Source: Acinetobacter defluvii
GTDB taxonomy: Bacteria > Pseudomonadota > Gammaproteobacteria > Pseudomonadales > Moraxellaceae
Reading direction: 5' to 3'
Assembly: GCF_001704615.3 (NCBI RefSeq)
Contig: NZ_CP029397.2
Span: 434,001-498,000, forward strand
Length of the DNA: 64,000 bases
Part shown: piece after piece, positions 29,335 to 38,321 of the stretch
Numbering within the stretch: position 1 is the stretch's first letter
How the letters are laid out: each line of letters begins with the position of its first letter
Notes under the pieces: model-generated
Told to the model about the DNA's origin: nothing
The model's database searches: none
Seen by the model: the letters and a program-made list of their open reading frames with translations, nothing else
Translations under genes and position numbers: made by a program

Positions 29335-30645
29335 TTAAACCAAATCAGTTTCAGTCGCATCTGTACCAAATAAACCACGACGTTGTTCTTTAGAGATTTT
29401 TGGACATTGTCGTGAGATTTGCATCAGAACATTTGCCAAAGTCGGTAAGTGTGTACCAATGACAGATTTTCCTGTATTTAAAATACTCACACTAATATCA
29501 CGTTCAGGATCTGCCCAGCATAAGATATTGGAGAAGCCAATATGTCCAAATGCCTGTCCTGTAGATGGACCAAAAATACCCACAGGATTACTTCCAAGCA
29601 TTGGACCAAGTGCATAACGCATAGGCGCAAGCAAAGTGCGATCTATACTGGTCGATGAAGTCGGTAACGTTGCTCTAAATACAGTCTGTGGGCTCATGAT
29701 TTGCTTGCCATTATATTGACCACCATTGAGCAGCATTTCAAAAAAACGGTTGGCTTGCTCAGCGCTAGTATAAATATTTCCTGCAGGACAAACCGTATCC
29801 ATAAAACGTTGGTCATTGGTGACATTGACGGCGAGTTCTAATCCCCCTCCTAAGACATGATCAAGGTATAAATCAGTGCCGAGTTTGGGATGTATACCTG
29901 TTGCAGCATTGAGTGCCACTTGATCACGAAATTCTGGTTGAAGCCCATAATTAAAATAATCCATACCCATTGGTTTTTCGATATGCTCATGTAAAAACTG
30001 ACGAATATCTTGTCCTGTGACCCGTTCAATCAATTCACCTAAAATATAGCCTGCTGTTACCGCATGGTAAGCCAAGTGTGTGCCTGCGGCTGTGATCGGC
30101 TTAGCCGCACAAAGGTGTTGTAAAATTTGTTCACGGTCAAACAAGAGTTCAGGCGTGACTTCTGTTTCGATACGGGGAATACCGCCACGATGTGAGAGTA
30201 AATGGAAAATCGTGGCACGGCGTTTGCCATTTTGTGCATATTCAGGAATGTAATAACTGATGGGATCTAGTAGGTTTATTTCCCCTGTTTCATCCAACAT
30301 ATGAATCAGCATGGCTGTTACGATTTTAGATGCTGAAAATAAGCAAATCGGAGTATCTGGATTTGCAATGGCGGCATCCCGACTTAAGCCTTGTGCGGTA
30401 TTTCCTTTGACATAGCCAATGCTGCGATTCAGCATGATTTGCCCTTGCCGTCGAATACACACACTAATGAGCGGGTGATTACCTGTTTTATAAAGTGCTT
30501 CAACACTACGCCAAATGGTTTGCACTTGTTTTGGATTCATTCCTCCAAGTTCGGCATTTACTTCATCTTTGGCTTGAGTGATGCTATTTAGGTCTTTCGG
30601 CACATAGCAAGTATTGGTTGAAAATATTTTCACAATGTTTTCCAT
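29335..30645 (-). CDS. serine hydrolase of the class C beta-lactamase / family VIII esterase fold
   Basis: A penicillin-binding-protein-like serine hydrolase of 436 residues. The catalytic SxxK is SASK (near residue 103), the Tyr motif is YHA (near 193), and a HIGF segment near 375 stands where the KTG/HxG motif is expected. These are typical of EstB-like esterases rather than true beta-lactamases. No signal peptide is found, which argues for a cytoplasmic esterase. Its substrate cannot be told from the sequence. It lies alone and is transcribed away from rpsO. Confidence 0.85.
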   Translation of the reverse strand: MENIVKIFSTNTCYVPKDLNSITQAKDEVNAELGGMNPKQVQTIWRSVEALYKTGNHPLISVCIRRQGQIMLNRSIGYVKGNTAQGLSRDAAIANPDTPICLFSASKIVTAMLIHMLDETGEINLLDPISYYIPEYAQNGKRRATIFHLLSHRGGIPRIETEVTPELLFDREQILQHLCAAKPITAAGTHLAYHAVTAGYILGELIERVTGQDIRQFLHEHIEKPMGMDYFNYGLQPEFRDQVALNAATGIHPKLGTDLYLDHVLGGGLELAVNVTNDQRFMDTVCPAGNIYTSAEQANRFFEMLLNGGQYNGKQIMSPQTVFRATLPTSSTSIDRTLLAPMRYALGPMLGSNPVGIFGPSTGQAFGHIGFSNILCWADPERDISVSILNTGKSVIGTHLPTLANVLMQISRQCPKISKEQRRGLFGTDATETDLV

Positions 30646-30846
30646 TTTATTTTTCTAACCAAGCAGTCTGCCTTTCAGTACTTCGCTTGTCAGTGTCCGA
30701 ACTGCCTAGACATTGTCATAAATTTGCAAGAGCTTTGTGATCAAGTTGAAATATTCTCAGGATAGTTTTGCAATCTGAGGGTAGTTCCTTTAAAATAGTC
30801 GACTGCTGTAGTGATGCACGGCAGTTGAATTGGTTTTGAAGAATCA

Positions 30847-30866
30847 ATTTGATTTGTATCAAATAT
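30847..30866 (+). promoter_or_regulatory. small hairpin in the rpsO leader
   Basis: ATTTGAT and ATCAAAT flank a TTGT loop about 20 bases before the rpsO Shine-Dalgarno sequence (CGGAGAAA). S15 is known to control its own mRNA in other bacteria. Whether this hairpin is involved is unknown. Confidence 0.3.
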
Positions 30867-30894
30867 TTAAATTTAAGCATCTCGGAGAAATCGA

Positions 30895-31164
30895 ATGGCT
30901 TTAACAAACGCAGATCGCGCAGAGATCATTGCAAAATTCGCTCGTGCTGAAAACGACACAGGTTCACCAGAAGTTCAAGTAGCTTTATTGACTGCACAAA
31001 TCAATGACTTACAAGGTCACTTCAAAGAACATAAACACGACCATCATAGCCGTCGTGGTTTGATTCGTATGGTTAACCAACGTCGTAAGCTTCTTGACTA
31101 CCTTAAAGGTAAAGACTCTACACGTTACAGCGATTTGATTGCTGCTTTAGGTTTACGTCGTTAA
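30895..31164 (+). CDS. rpsO: 30S ribosomal protein S15
   Basis: The primary-binding protein of the 16S rRNA central domain, 89 residues, full length. It has the family sequence [20 protein letters not shown] and the [20 protein letters not shown] rRNA-binding part. A good Shine-Dalgarno sequence (CGGAGAAA) precedes the ATG. It is followed by pnp after a structured 266-base leader, the usual rpsO-pnp order. Confidence 0.98.
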   Translation: MALTNADRAEIIAKFARAENDTGSPEVQVALLTAQINDLQGHFKEHKHDHHSRRGLIRMVNQRRKLLDYLKGKDSTRYSDLIAALGLRR

Positions 31165-31228
31165 TTCGATTTAAACTTTTATTTTCGGATTATTGCATGA
31201 CCAATGCTGTACTGATGAAAACTAAAGT

Positions 31229-31273
31229 CTGTCTAGCTTTGGCTAGATAATGGAAGGGGCGAATATTCGCTCC
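31229..31273 (+). promoter_or_regulatory. hairpins between rpsO and pnp
   Basis: TCTAGC/GCTAGA closes a TTTG loop near 31230-31250, followed by a near-perfect palindrome centred on GCGAATATTCGC with AAGG/CCTT flanks (about 31253-31274). There is no long T-run. This may be an attenuator-like terminator at the end of rpsO, comparable in position to t1 in E. coli. Confidence 0.4.
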
Positions 31274-31310
31274 TTCTTCGTGTCTAAATTGTAGGTTTTA
31301 TAAATGATGG

Positions 31311-31396
31311 TCTAGTGAGGTCGGCTTCTAAGCTTTGTCATTTACCCTTGCTTTGAGTTTTGAAGTGAATGCCAAACCTTAGGGGTCTCCACTAGA
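31311..31396 (+). promoter_or_regulatory. possible pnp leader stem
   Basis: TCTAGTG (31311-31317) is perfectly complementary to CACTAGA (31390-31396), which would close a large loop ending 35 bases before the pnp start. In enterobacteria the pnp leader is an RNase III hairpin through which PNPase represses itself. A similar use here is inferred only. Confidence 0.3.
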
Positions 31397-31430
31397 ATAA
31401 CTGTTCAAAAGAACTAGGATAGAAAATTAT

Positions 31431-33524
31431 ATGTCGATGTTTAATATCGTTCGTAAAGAATTCCAATACGGTCAACATCAAGTTGTATTAGAAACAGGTC
31501 GTGTTGCTCGTCAAGCCAACACAGTATTGATCACCATGGGTGGTGTCACTGTATTGGTTGCTGTTGTTGCACAACCTACAGCAAAAGCGGGTCAAGACTT
31601 TTTCCCGTTAACTGTAAACTATCAAGAAAAACAATATGCTGCGGGTCGTATCCCAGGTGGTTATGGTAAGCGTGAAGGTCGTGCGTCGGAAGCTGAAACT
31701 TTGATTTCGCGTTTGATTGACCGCCCAATCCGTCCATTATTCCCAGAAGGTTACTACAACGAAATTCAAGTGACTGCTACAGTTGTATCTTCTGACAAAA
31801 CCATGGAAGCAGATATCGCTGCAATGCTTGGTACCTCTGCGGCACTTGCAATCGCAGGTACACCTTTCCGTGGTCCAATTGGTGGTGCGCGTGTAGGTTT
31901 AATTAACGGTGAATACGTTCTAAACCCAAACTTAGAGCAACTTGCACAATCTGATCTAGACTTAGTCGTTGCGGGTACAGAATCTGCGGTATTGATGGTT
32001 GAATCTGAAGCGAAAGAACTTTCAGAAGACCAAATGTTGGGCGCTGTGCTTTTCGGTCATGACGAAATGCAAATTGCGATTCAAGCAATTAAAGAGTTTG
32101 CTGCTGCGGCAGGTGCAACAGAGTCGACTTGGACTGCACCAACAAAAAATGAAGAATTACGTGCAAAATTAAAAGAAGCATTTGAAGCGAAAATCTCTGA
32201 AGCGTATACCATTGCAGTGAAGCATGACCGTTATGCGGTATTAGATGCTTTACATGAAGAGGCATTGGCTCAATTTGTTCCAGAAGGTGATGAAACGGGT
32301 ATTGCTGACGAAGTTAACGAATTATTTGAAGACCTTAAATACCGTACAGTACGTGACAACATCCTTTCAGGTAAACCACGTATTGATGGTCGTGATACCA
32401 AAACTGTACGTGCTTTAGATATTCAAACAGGTGTACTTGATCGTGCACACGGTTCTGCATTGTTTACACGTGGTGAAACACAGGCGTTGGTTACAACAAC
32501 ACTAGGTAATACACGTGATGCCTTAATGGTAGATACTTTAGCAGGAACAAAAACTGACAACTTTATGTTGCACTACAACTTCCCTGCATACTCTGTAGGT
32601 GAAACAGGTCGTGAATCTGGTCCTAAACGCCGTGAAATCGGTCATGGTCGTTTGGCTCGTCGTGGTGTACAAGCGGTACTTCCACCTGCTGACCGCTTCC
32701 CATATGTGATTCGTATCGTATCTGACATTACTGAATCTAACGGTTCATCTTCAATGGCTTCGGTATGTGGTGCTTCATTATCATTGATGGATGCAGGTGT
32801 TCCATTGAAAGCACCAGTGGCGGGTATCGCAATGGGTCTTGTAAAAGAAGGCGAGCGTTTCGCAGTGCTGTCTGACATCTTAGGTGACGAAGACCATCTT
32901 GGTGATATGGACTTTAAAGTTGCAGGTTCTGCAAATGGGATCACTGCACTTCAAATGGATATCAAAATTGAAGGGATCACTGAAGAGATCATGGAAGTTG
33001 CATTGAACCAAGCATATGCAGGTCGTATGCACATCCTGAATGCAATGAACCAAGTGATTTCACGTGCACGCCCAGAAATTTCAATGCATGCGCCAACTTT
33101 CCAAGTGATCAGCATTAACCCAGACAAAATCCGTGATGTGATTGGTAAAGGTGGTGCAACGATTCGTCAAATCACTGAAGAAACGAAAGCTGCGATTGAT
33201 ATCGAAGACAATGGTACAGTGCGTGTATTTGGTGAGTCTAAAGCGGCTGCTCAAGCTGCAATTGCTAAAATTCAAGCGCTTACTGCTGAAGTTGAACCAG
33301 GTACAATCTATACAGGTAAAGTTATTCGTATCGTTGAGTTTGGTGCGTTCGTAAACATCCTTCCAGGGACTGATGGTTTACTTCACATTTCTCAAATTTC
33401 AAATGAACGTGTTGCTAATGTATCCGATGTTCTTGCTGAAGGTCAGGAAATCAAAGTACAAGTTGCAGATGTAGATAACCGTGGTCGTATCAAACTTACC
33501 ATGAAAGACATCGAACAAGCTTAA
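31431..33524 (+). CDS. pnp: polyribonucleotide nucleotidyltransferase (PNPase)
   Basis: A 3'-5' phosphorolytic exoribonuclease of the RNA degradosome, 697 residues. It has two RNase PH domains (about 10-220 and 310-540) joined by a helical linker, with the phosphate-binding and catalytic region [19 protein letters not shown] and [12 protein letters not shown] in the second. A KH domain ([18 protein letters not shown]) is near 565-580 and an S1 domain near 620-690. It ends at ...[10 protein letters not shown]. It is cotranscribed with or attenuated from rpsO, and a terminator follows. Confidence 0.98.
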   Translation: MSMFNIVRKEFQYGQHQVVLETGRVARQANTVLITMGGVTVLVAVVAQPTAKAGQDFFPLTVNYQEKQYAAGRIPGGYGKREGRASEAETLISRLIDRPIRPLFPEGYYNEIQVTATVVSSDKTMEADIAAMLGTSAALAIAGTPFRGPIGGARVGLINGEYVLNPNLEQLAQSDLDLVVAGTESAVLMVESEAKELSEDQMLGAVLFGHDEMQIAIQAIKEFAAAAGATESTWTAPTKNEELRAKLKEAFEAKISEAYTIAVKHDRYAVLDALHEEALAQFVPEGDETGIADEVNELFEDLKYRTVRDNILSGKPRIDGRDTKTVRALDIQTGVLDRAHGSALFTRGETQALVTTTLGNTRDALMVDTLAGTKTDNFMLHYNFPAYSVGETGRESGPKRREIGHGRLARRGVQAVLPPADRFPYVIRIVSDITESNGSSSMASVCGASLSLMDAGVPLKAPVAGIAMGLVKEGERFAVLSDILGDEDHLGDMDFKVAGSANGITALQMDIKIEGITEEIMEVALNQAYAGRMHILNAMNQVISRARPEISMHAPTFQVISINPDKIRDVIGKGGATIRQITEETKAAIDIEDNGTVRVFGESKAAAQAAIAKIQALTAEVEPGTIYTGKVIRIVEFGAFVNILPGTDGLLHISQISNERVANVSDVLAEGQEIKVQVADVDNRGRIKLTMKDIEQA

Positions 33525-33538
33525 TATTTAAGTTGAAT

Positions 33539-33565
33539 AAAAAGTCCGCTAGATGCGGACTTTTT
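33539..33565. terminator. terminator after pnp
   Basis: GTCCGC (33544-33549) pairs with GCGGAC (33555-33560) around TAGAT, flanked by A5 and T5. It lies 14 bases after the pnp stop and can also serve the convergent YdcH gene. Confidence 0.92.
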
Positions 33566-33590
33566 ATTTTTTAAGATTTGCTAAAAAAGA

Positions 33591-33809
33591 TCAGTCTTGA
33601 TCAGCTTTTTGTAAAATCTCATATAATTCCTCTTTAAGTTTTAGCTTCTTTCTTTTTAAAACATCAATTTCATCAATACCTTGCGTGACAGGATTCTGCT
33701 CTAAGCGAATAATTTCATGATCTAGCCCATTATGTTCTTCGAAAATTTTAGAGAAATGGGCATCATTTTGCTTAAGTTGACTGATTAAGTTGCGGTATTC
33801 TGGAAACAT
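33591..33809 (-). CDS. YdcH/DUF465-type small protein
   Basis: Seventy-two residues, almost all helical, with the DUF465 pattern MFPEYRNLISQLK, HFSKIFEEHNGLDHEI and LKRKKLKLKEELYEIL. It is probably a two-helix hairpin. The function of the family is not established. A paralogue lies at 35347-35610, so two copies flank corA in the same direction. Confidence 0.85.
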   Translation of the reverse strand: MFPEYRNLISQLKQNDAHFSKIFEEHNGLDHEIIRLEQNPVTQGIDEIDVLKRKKLKLKEELYEILQKADQD

Positions 33810-34113
33810 AGATGATCCTCATTGGTTTTGAAAATATTGTTCTATTTTGCTTGTAGCTGACTTAAGTCAAGTAAACCTTCAAGCATGTTGTTTAGATTTT
33901 CTTCATTCCATAAATATATTATGGGATTGTATCGGGTTCGTCTATATTTCAATGTACTTGTATGTTGAGTCGTTGCAACAGGCGCTATTTTTCTACAAAA
34001 ATGCTGGATTCACAACAAAGTCGACGTTTAATTTACAGTAAGATATTCCAAATTAATTTTCTAAAAATAAAGCCAATTTTTTGTAAATAAAATTGTGTTT
34101 GAGAATATGATTT
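33810..34113. other. divergent intergenic region before corA
   Basis: Three hundred bases between a minus-strand YdcH gene and plus-strand corA. AT-rich; presumably holds both promoters. I see no convincing gene, terminator or operator in it. Confidence 0.5.
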
Positions 34114-35334
34114 ATGCAGACCTTTTATTTTTTTCAAGCTTCGGAACAACAGACTTGTATTCAAAATCAGCCAAATGCACAAGCAGAACAACAGTTTGTA
34201 TGGGTAGATTGCACCCGTGACGATGTGGTCAATCGTAGCGAACTTTGGCAACAAGAAATTTTAGAATTAACCGATGTCTATCTGAATGAATATCATATTC
34301 GCGACATTTTAAATCTTGAACATCCTTGTGCATTTGATGCGATGGAGGATTATGATTTGTTGATTTTTAGAAAGTTAATTACACCAGATGACCATATTTT
34401 GAGTGGTGAGGCAGCAGTCGAGCAGCATGAAAGTATATTTGGTTTAACTTCATCTCCAATCAGTTTTGTGATTACACCACAAGTACTGATTAGTATTCAT
34501 GAAAAGGGCAATTATGCCTTTGAGAGCTATTTAAACCGTATCATGAATATTATGAATAAAGGTTTTAATGAGCAAAACAAACCTCGAAAATTACCATCTA
34601 CACCTTTAGACCTTGCATTAAGGTTGTTAAATAGTATGGTTGATGGTTACTTGGATTTGCGGAAACCTTTAACACGCCGTGTAGAATATTGGCAGCAAGA
34701 CTTATTGCAGGGCAATCGACGCTTTGCACAATGGCATCAGTTATTCCAAGAAATGATGGTTTTTCAACAAATTGAGAATCTATGCGAAGAACAAATGGAT
34801 GCGTTACAAGAATTACGTGATGAAATCGTGGACAATTACTCACATCTGAAAGGCAAGAAAAAATCAGATAAACAAGATTTAATGTTGGTACGCGTGGATG
34901 ACTTAAGTAGTCACGTAGAGCGTATCCAAAAATATACTGCACGCTTGAGCAGTGCCATCCAAGCCGCGATTGATTTACATTTCTCCGCAATTGCCAATCA
35001 AACCAATGAAAATATGCGAATTTTAGCGATAATTACGGCAGTTTTTGCACCACTTACGCTTCTGACTGGAATTTATGGAATGAACTTTGAGTTTATTCCG
35101 GGGCTAAAAAGTCCACTCGGTTTCTGGCTTATGTTATCTGCCATGTTGATCTGCACCGTGGTTTTATTGGTTTATTTTTATCGTCGCCATTTGGTCGGGC
35201 GTGGAGAAAGAAGCGTCATTGATATGTTGGCGCAGCAACATAAAAATCAACACGTCAATCTCCTTTGGTTTTTAGACTATGAACCGATTAGGCAAACCAT
35301 GAAAGAAGTCGAAAAAATCACAAAAATGAAATAA
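34114..35334 (+). CDS. corA: CorA-family divalent cation transporter
   Basis: An inner-membrane pentameric Mg2+/Co2+ (or Zn2+) channel, 406 residues. It has a long cytoplasmic funnel domain, TM1 (about 300-320) ending in the signature YGMNF (GMN at about 323-325), and TM2 (about 335-357). About 50 residues follow TM2 (VGRGERSVIDML...), an extended C-terminal tail compared with classical CorA, whose tail is very short. The exact ion is not decided by the sequence. It is flanked by two YdcH-type genes. Confidence 0.88.
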   Translation: MQTFYFFQASEQQTCIQNQPNAQAEQQFVWVDCTRDDVVNRSELWQQEILELTDVYLNEYHIRDILNLEHPCAFDAMEDYDLLIFRKLITPDDHILSGEAAVEQHESIFGLTSSPISFVITPQVLISIHEKGNYAFESYLNRIMNIMNKGFNEQNKPRKLPSTPLDLALRLLNSMVDGYLDLRKPLTRRVEYWQQDLLQGNRRFAQWHQLFQEMMVFQQIENLCEEQMDALQELRDEIVDNYSHLKGKKKSDKQDLMLVRVDDLSSHVERIQKYTARLSSAIQAAIDLHFSAIANQTNENMRILAIITAVFAPLTLLTGIYGMNFEFIPGLKSPLGFWLMLSAMLICTVVLLVYFYRRHLVGRGERSVIDMLAQQHKNQHVNLLWFLDYEPIRQTMKEVEKITKMK

Positions 35335-35346
35335 TTTCTAACTATG

Positions 35347-35610
35347 CTATTTGTTGCTAAGTGTTGAAGCTTTCTGTAAAAGTAGATAAAGCTCATCTTT
35401 AATTTTTAATTTTTTACGCTTTAAAATTTCGATATCATCATGAATATGATTAATTGGATCAAGCTCTAAATGGGTGATGGTTTTATCCAGCTCCTCATGC
35501 TCTTGAAAGAGTTTGGAAAAATGTGGATTTTCATCTTTGAGCGTGTTTACAAGTTCACTATGTTCAGGAAACATATGCTTGATTTTCTTATTCATAATTT
35601 TGGAATTCAT
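35347..35610 (-). CDS. YdcH/DUF465-type small protein, second copy
   Basis: Up to 87 residues. From Met-13 (ATG at 35574, MFPEHSELVNTLK) it aligns along its whole length with the protein at 33591-33809: PHFSKLFQEHEELDKTI and ILKRKKLKIKDELYLLL. The first 12 residues (Lys-rich) may not be translated; neither start has a strong Shine-Dalgarno sequence. It converges with corA, 12 bases apart. Confidence 0.82.
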   Translation of the reverse strand: MNSKIMNKKIKHMFPEHSELVNTLKDENPHFSKLFQEHEELDKTITHLELDPINHIHDDIEILKRKKLKIKDELYLLLQKASTLSNK

Positions 35611-35660
35611 AGGAGCAGATCACCTCTTCACACCAGTTTTGATTGTATAAGAAAACTATC

Positions 35661-35687
35661 ATGACAGGTTGAAGATTAACCTGTCAT
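35661..35687 (-). terminator. terminator of cbpA-cbpM
   Basis: ATGACAGGTT (35661-35670) pairs perfectly with AACCTGTCAT (35678-35687) around a 7-base loop, 35 bases after the cbpM stop. On the minus strand a moderately T-rich tail (GTTTTCTT) follows. Confidence 0.6.
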
Positions 35688-35721
35688 CTGTATTTAACAA
35701 TTTGAAATGAATTAATGAACT

Positions 35722-36051
35722 TTAATGATGAATATGTCTGACTTGCTTGCGTAATTGTTGAACTTCATCAATCAAATCCATCATCATGGCAACTGCCGAA
35801 AAGCTGGCTTCAAAATCACGCTGTAAACGATAAGCACGTCGGGCACGGGTGACATCTTCACCAAAAAATTGATGAATACGGTCTTCAGGACGGGCTGCCA
35901 AAATATCATATTCTAATAGTTGTAATACCCATTCAGGGCTTTGGCCACACGCTTGGGCAAAATGCGTTAAATCAAAACATAATCGTTCATCGACGATCTC
36001 AGCGTCTTGATAGCCATTACAGACAATTTCACGGTAATGTATAGTTGTCAT
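35722..36051 (-). CDS. cbpM: chaperone modulator CbpM
   Basis: A MerR-like small protein of 109 residues that in E. coli binds CbpA and blocks its co-chaperone and DNA-binding activity. The fold signature includes DLTHFAQACGQSPEWVLQLL and a closing helix with LIDEVQQLRKQV. It lies 28 bases after cbpA in the same direction, which is the known partner arrangement and gives strong support. Confidence 0.92.
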   Translation of the reverse strand: MTTIHYREIVCNGYQDAEIVDERLCFDLTHFAQACGQSPEWVLQLLEYDILAARPEDRIHQFFGEDVTRARRAYRLQRDFEASFSAVAMMMDLIDEVQQLRKQVRHIHH

Positions 36052-36079
36052 GAGTATGCTCCTTTAAGATGTCGAAAGT

Positions 36080-37072
36080 TTATCGCGCTTTAAAGTTCGG
36101 AAAAGCATTGGCATAGTCTTGATATGCTTGTTGCTCTTGGGCTGTATCTGCTTTTGGATACACAATATTTAAAACCAGATATAAATGTCCCGCAGTTTTA
36201 TTTGGAATCCCTTTATCTTTTAAGCGTAATTGCTGGTTTTGTTTTGCATTTTTAGGAATATTCACTTGTACTTTGCCCGCAGGTGTGTTGATTTCTACGT
36301 TTTGTCCAAGTGCTGCCTCCCAAGGTGTGATATCTATTGTGTAGTACACATCCGCACCTTCGACACGAATTCGATCTGTGTCTTGATACAGAATTTCAAT
36401 ATATAAATCACCATTTTCACCGCCATTAATTCCTGCTTGTCCTTGTTTAGATAAGCGAATTTGTTGACCTTCTTTCATCCCTTTTGGGATTTTAACCTGT
36501 AAGGTTTTTCGTTGTACTTCAGGTTCACCATAGGCATTGTAGGTGGGAATTTGTAGGGTAATGGTTTGAGTGGAGCCTTCATATGCGACATGAATCGGTA
36601 CTTCTATGCTGGCATGTTGATCTTCACCACGAAAGCTGCGCTGTTGACGAGATTGACGTTGTCCAAAGTCTTGTTGATGTCCGCCACCAAACCCACCACC
36701 AAAACGTCCAAATAAATCTTCAAAACCGCTAAAGTCTTGTTGACCACCCGTGCTGCTACGATAAAACTGGCTACCATCAAAGCCTTGTCCACCTGCTTGT
36801 CCACCAAAGCCACCCCCTGCAAACCCTTGAGGATGATCTAACTCAAAGTCATATTGCTTTTTCTTTTCTTCATTGCTTAATGTGTCATAGGCAACATTGA
36901 TGGCTTGCATTTTTTCTTCTGCATCAGCTTCTTTGCTGACATCAGGGTGATATTTACGTGCTAATTTTCGATATGCTTTTTTGATTTGATCTGGAGTTGC
37001 ATCTCTAGAAACTCCTAAGTCTTCATAATAATTTTGTGCCATGTTCTGATTCATTGTTGATCTTGATTTCAT
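36080..37072 (-). CDS. cbpA: curved DNA-binding protein / DnaJ-like co-chaperone CbpA
   Basis: A type II J-domain co-chaperone of DnaK that also binds curved DNA. The J domain comes first (YYEDLGVSRDATPDQIKKAY with the HPD tripeptide in KYHPDVS). A Gly/Phe-rich linker (about 90-150; GGFGGQAGGQG) and two beta-sandwich C-terminal domains follow, with IPKGMKEGQQIRL in the first. There is no Cys-rich zinc domain, which separates it from DnaJ. The start may be 37072, 37054 (MNQNMAQ) or Met-11; none has a strong ribosome site. It is followed by cbpM. Confidence 0.93.
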   Translation of the reverse strand: MKSRSTMNQNMAQNYYEDLGVSRDATPDQIKKAYRKLARKYHPDVSKEADAEEKMQAINVAYDTLSNEEKKKQYDFELDHPQGFAGGGFGGQAGGQGFDGSQFYRSSTGGQQDFSGFEDLFGRFGGGFGGGHQQDFGQRQSRQQRSFRGEDQHASIEVPIHVAYEGSTQTITLQIPTYNAYGEPEVQRKTLQVKIPKGMKEGQQIRLSKQGQAGINGGENGDLYIEILYQDTDRIRVEGADVYYTIDITPWEAALGQNVEINTPAGKVQVNIPKNAKQNQQLRLKDKGIPNKTAGHLYLVLNIVYPKADTAQEQQAYQDYANAFPNFKAR

Positions 37073-37343
37073 TCATTAATATGCCATTTTGAGCAAAGTT
37101 GAAAGGACTACTTGGTTAAGATATTGTTTCAAAAGCTAACAAGAGGCATAAAACTCAGCTTTTAAAATTATAAATCGCAGTTTTAAAAGGAGAAAAGAAT
37201 CTCTGCTGAATACAATAAGAAAAAATAAATAGAATTATTTGTGAAAGATGGTTTTTAAAATTTGAATACTGATGAAAATGTGAAATTGAAACCTGGTTAT
37301 TCATCGTAAGATGGAAGAGTTCAATGAGGGATAGAGTTTTAAT
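37073..37343. other. intergenic region upstream of cbpA
   Basis: AT-rich stretch between the cbpA start and the hslO terminator. It presumably holds the cbpA promoter. No gene or clear operator is seen. Confidence 0.5.
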
Positions 37344-37371
37344 AAAAAGAGCAAGATTATTTGCTCTTTTT
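37344..37371 (-). terminator. terminator of hslO
   Basis: AAAAAGAGCAA (37344-37354) pairs with TTGCTCTTTTT (37361-37371) around a 6-base loop, 20 bases after the hslO stop. Confidence 0.88.
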
Positions 37372-37391
37372 ATAAAGCCTAGCTGAAATAT

Positions 37392-38267
37392 TTAGCTTAA
37401 ATGTTCACCAAACAAACTTAAGGCATCTTTGGCTGTGAAGATATAACGTTTATTACAAAATTGGCAATCCATTTCAATTGGATTGTTAATTTCCAAGGTT
37501 TCCTTGACTGCCTCTAAACCAATTTGAATGAGAGCATTGGCGCACTTTTCACGAGAACAGGTACAACCAAACTTGAGCTGTTCTGCTTCAGGTAAACGTA
37601 CTTGTTCTTCGTTATAGAGGCGATATAAAATATCTTGAGCATCTAAATCTGTTAATTCTTCAGGCTTTAATGTTTCAGTCAACATGGTCAGGCGAGGCCA
37701 TAAATCCTCATCGACACGTTGCTGTTCTTCTTCATTGTTACGGGGTAAGAGTTGAATCAGTAACCCCCCTGAACGAGTTGCGTTGCTTGCTAAAACAATG
37801 CGTGTTGGAATTTGTGCTGATAAATCATAGTATTGCATCAAACAGCCAGCCAACGTTGGCTTTTCTAAAGCAATAATACCTTGATAACGCTCACCGAACT
37901 CAGGTTCGATGTTAATAAATAAGACTGGAGAAGTGAGGGCTGCAAGTACTGTACTGCTGTCTTCACCCTCCATAAAACGAGGGTCTTCCTCATAGTCAGC
38001 TAAGGCACGTATTTCTCCTAAGTGATTACATTCTGCCATTGCCCATTTAAATGTACCTTGTGCTTGGATTTGTAAGCTGATTCGCCCTTTAATTTTCAAT
38101 GTACTGGCGAGTAAAGCTGTTGCACTGAGCATTTCACCTAAAAGTACTTGTACCGCAGGCGCATATTGGCGCTGGGCTAAAATGGTTTGTAGTGCAGTTT
38201 CTAGATGCACAACTTCACCACGAACAGGGCTATCTTCAATATAAAAACGTTGACGTAAATCAGACAT
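37392..38267 (-). CDS. hslO: redox-regulated chaperone Hsp33
   Basis: A cytoplasmic holdase activated by oxidative unfolding, 291 residues from the ATG at 38267 (MSDLRQRFYIED), chosen because GGAGAATTTT directly precedes it; a longer frame to 38321 lacks this. The C-terminal zinc/redox switch is complete: CTCSREKC carries the first two Cys (C-x-C) and DCQFC the second pair (C-x2-C), about 30 residues apart. It follows the Kef-type antiporter gene by 54 bases in the same direction. Confidence 0.95.
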   Translation of the reverse strand: MSDLRQRFYIEDSPVRGEVVHLETALQTILAQRQYAPAVQVLLGEMLSATALLASTLKIKGRISLQIQAQGTFKWAMAECNHLGEIRALADYEEDPRFMEGEDSSTVLAALTSPVLFINIEPEFGERYQGIIALEKPTLAGCLMQYYDLSAQIPTRIVLASNATRSGGLLIQLLPRNNEEEQQRVDEDLWPRLTMLTETLKPEELTDLDAQDILYRLYNEEQVRLPEAEQLKFGCTCSREKCANALIQIGLEAVKETLEINNPIEMDCQFCNKRYIFTAKDALSLFGEHLS

Positions 38268-38321
38268 AAAATTCTCCAAATCCCTGTTTAAATGGTGACG
38301 ATATTCTAAATCACAAGCCAT

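Noticed and set aside
29335..30645. A beta-lactamase conferring resistance
   Set aside because: The SASK and YHA motifs and lack of a signal peptide fit family VIII esterases better than class C beta-lactamases.
33847..34041. A 64-residue open frame on plus in the gap before corA
   Set aside because: No ribosome site and low-complexity composition; looks like chance in an intergenic region.
37115..37130. GTTAAGATATTGTTTC, which occurs identically at 63871-63886, in both cases before a minus-strand gene
   Set aside because: A 16-base match by chance is not rare in 64 kb of AT-rich sequence, and the distances to the genes differ (about 43 and 81 bases). No palindrome or known motif.
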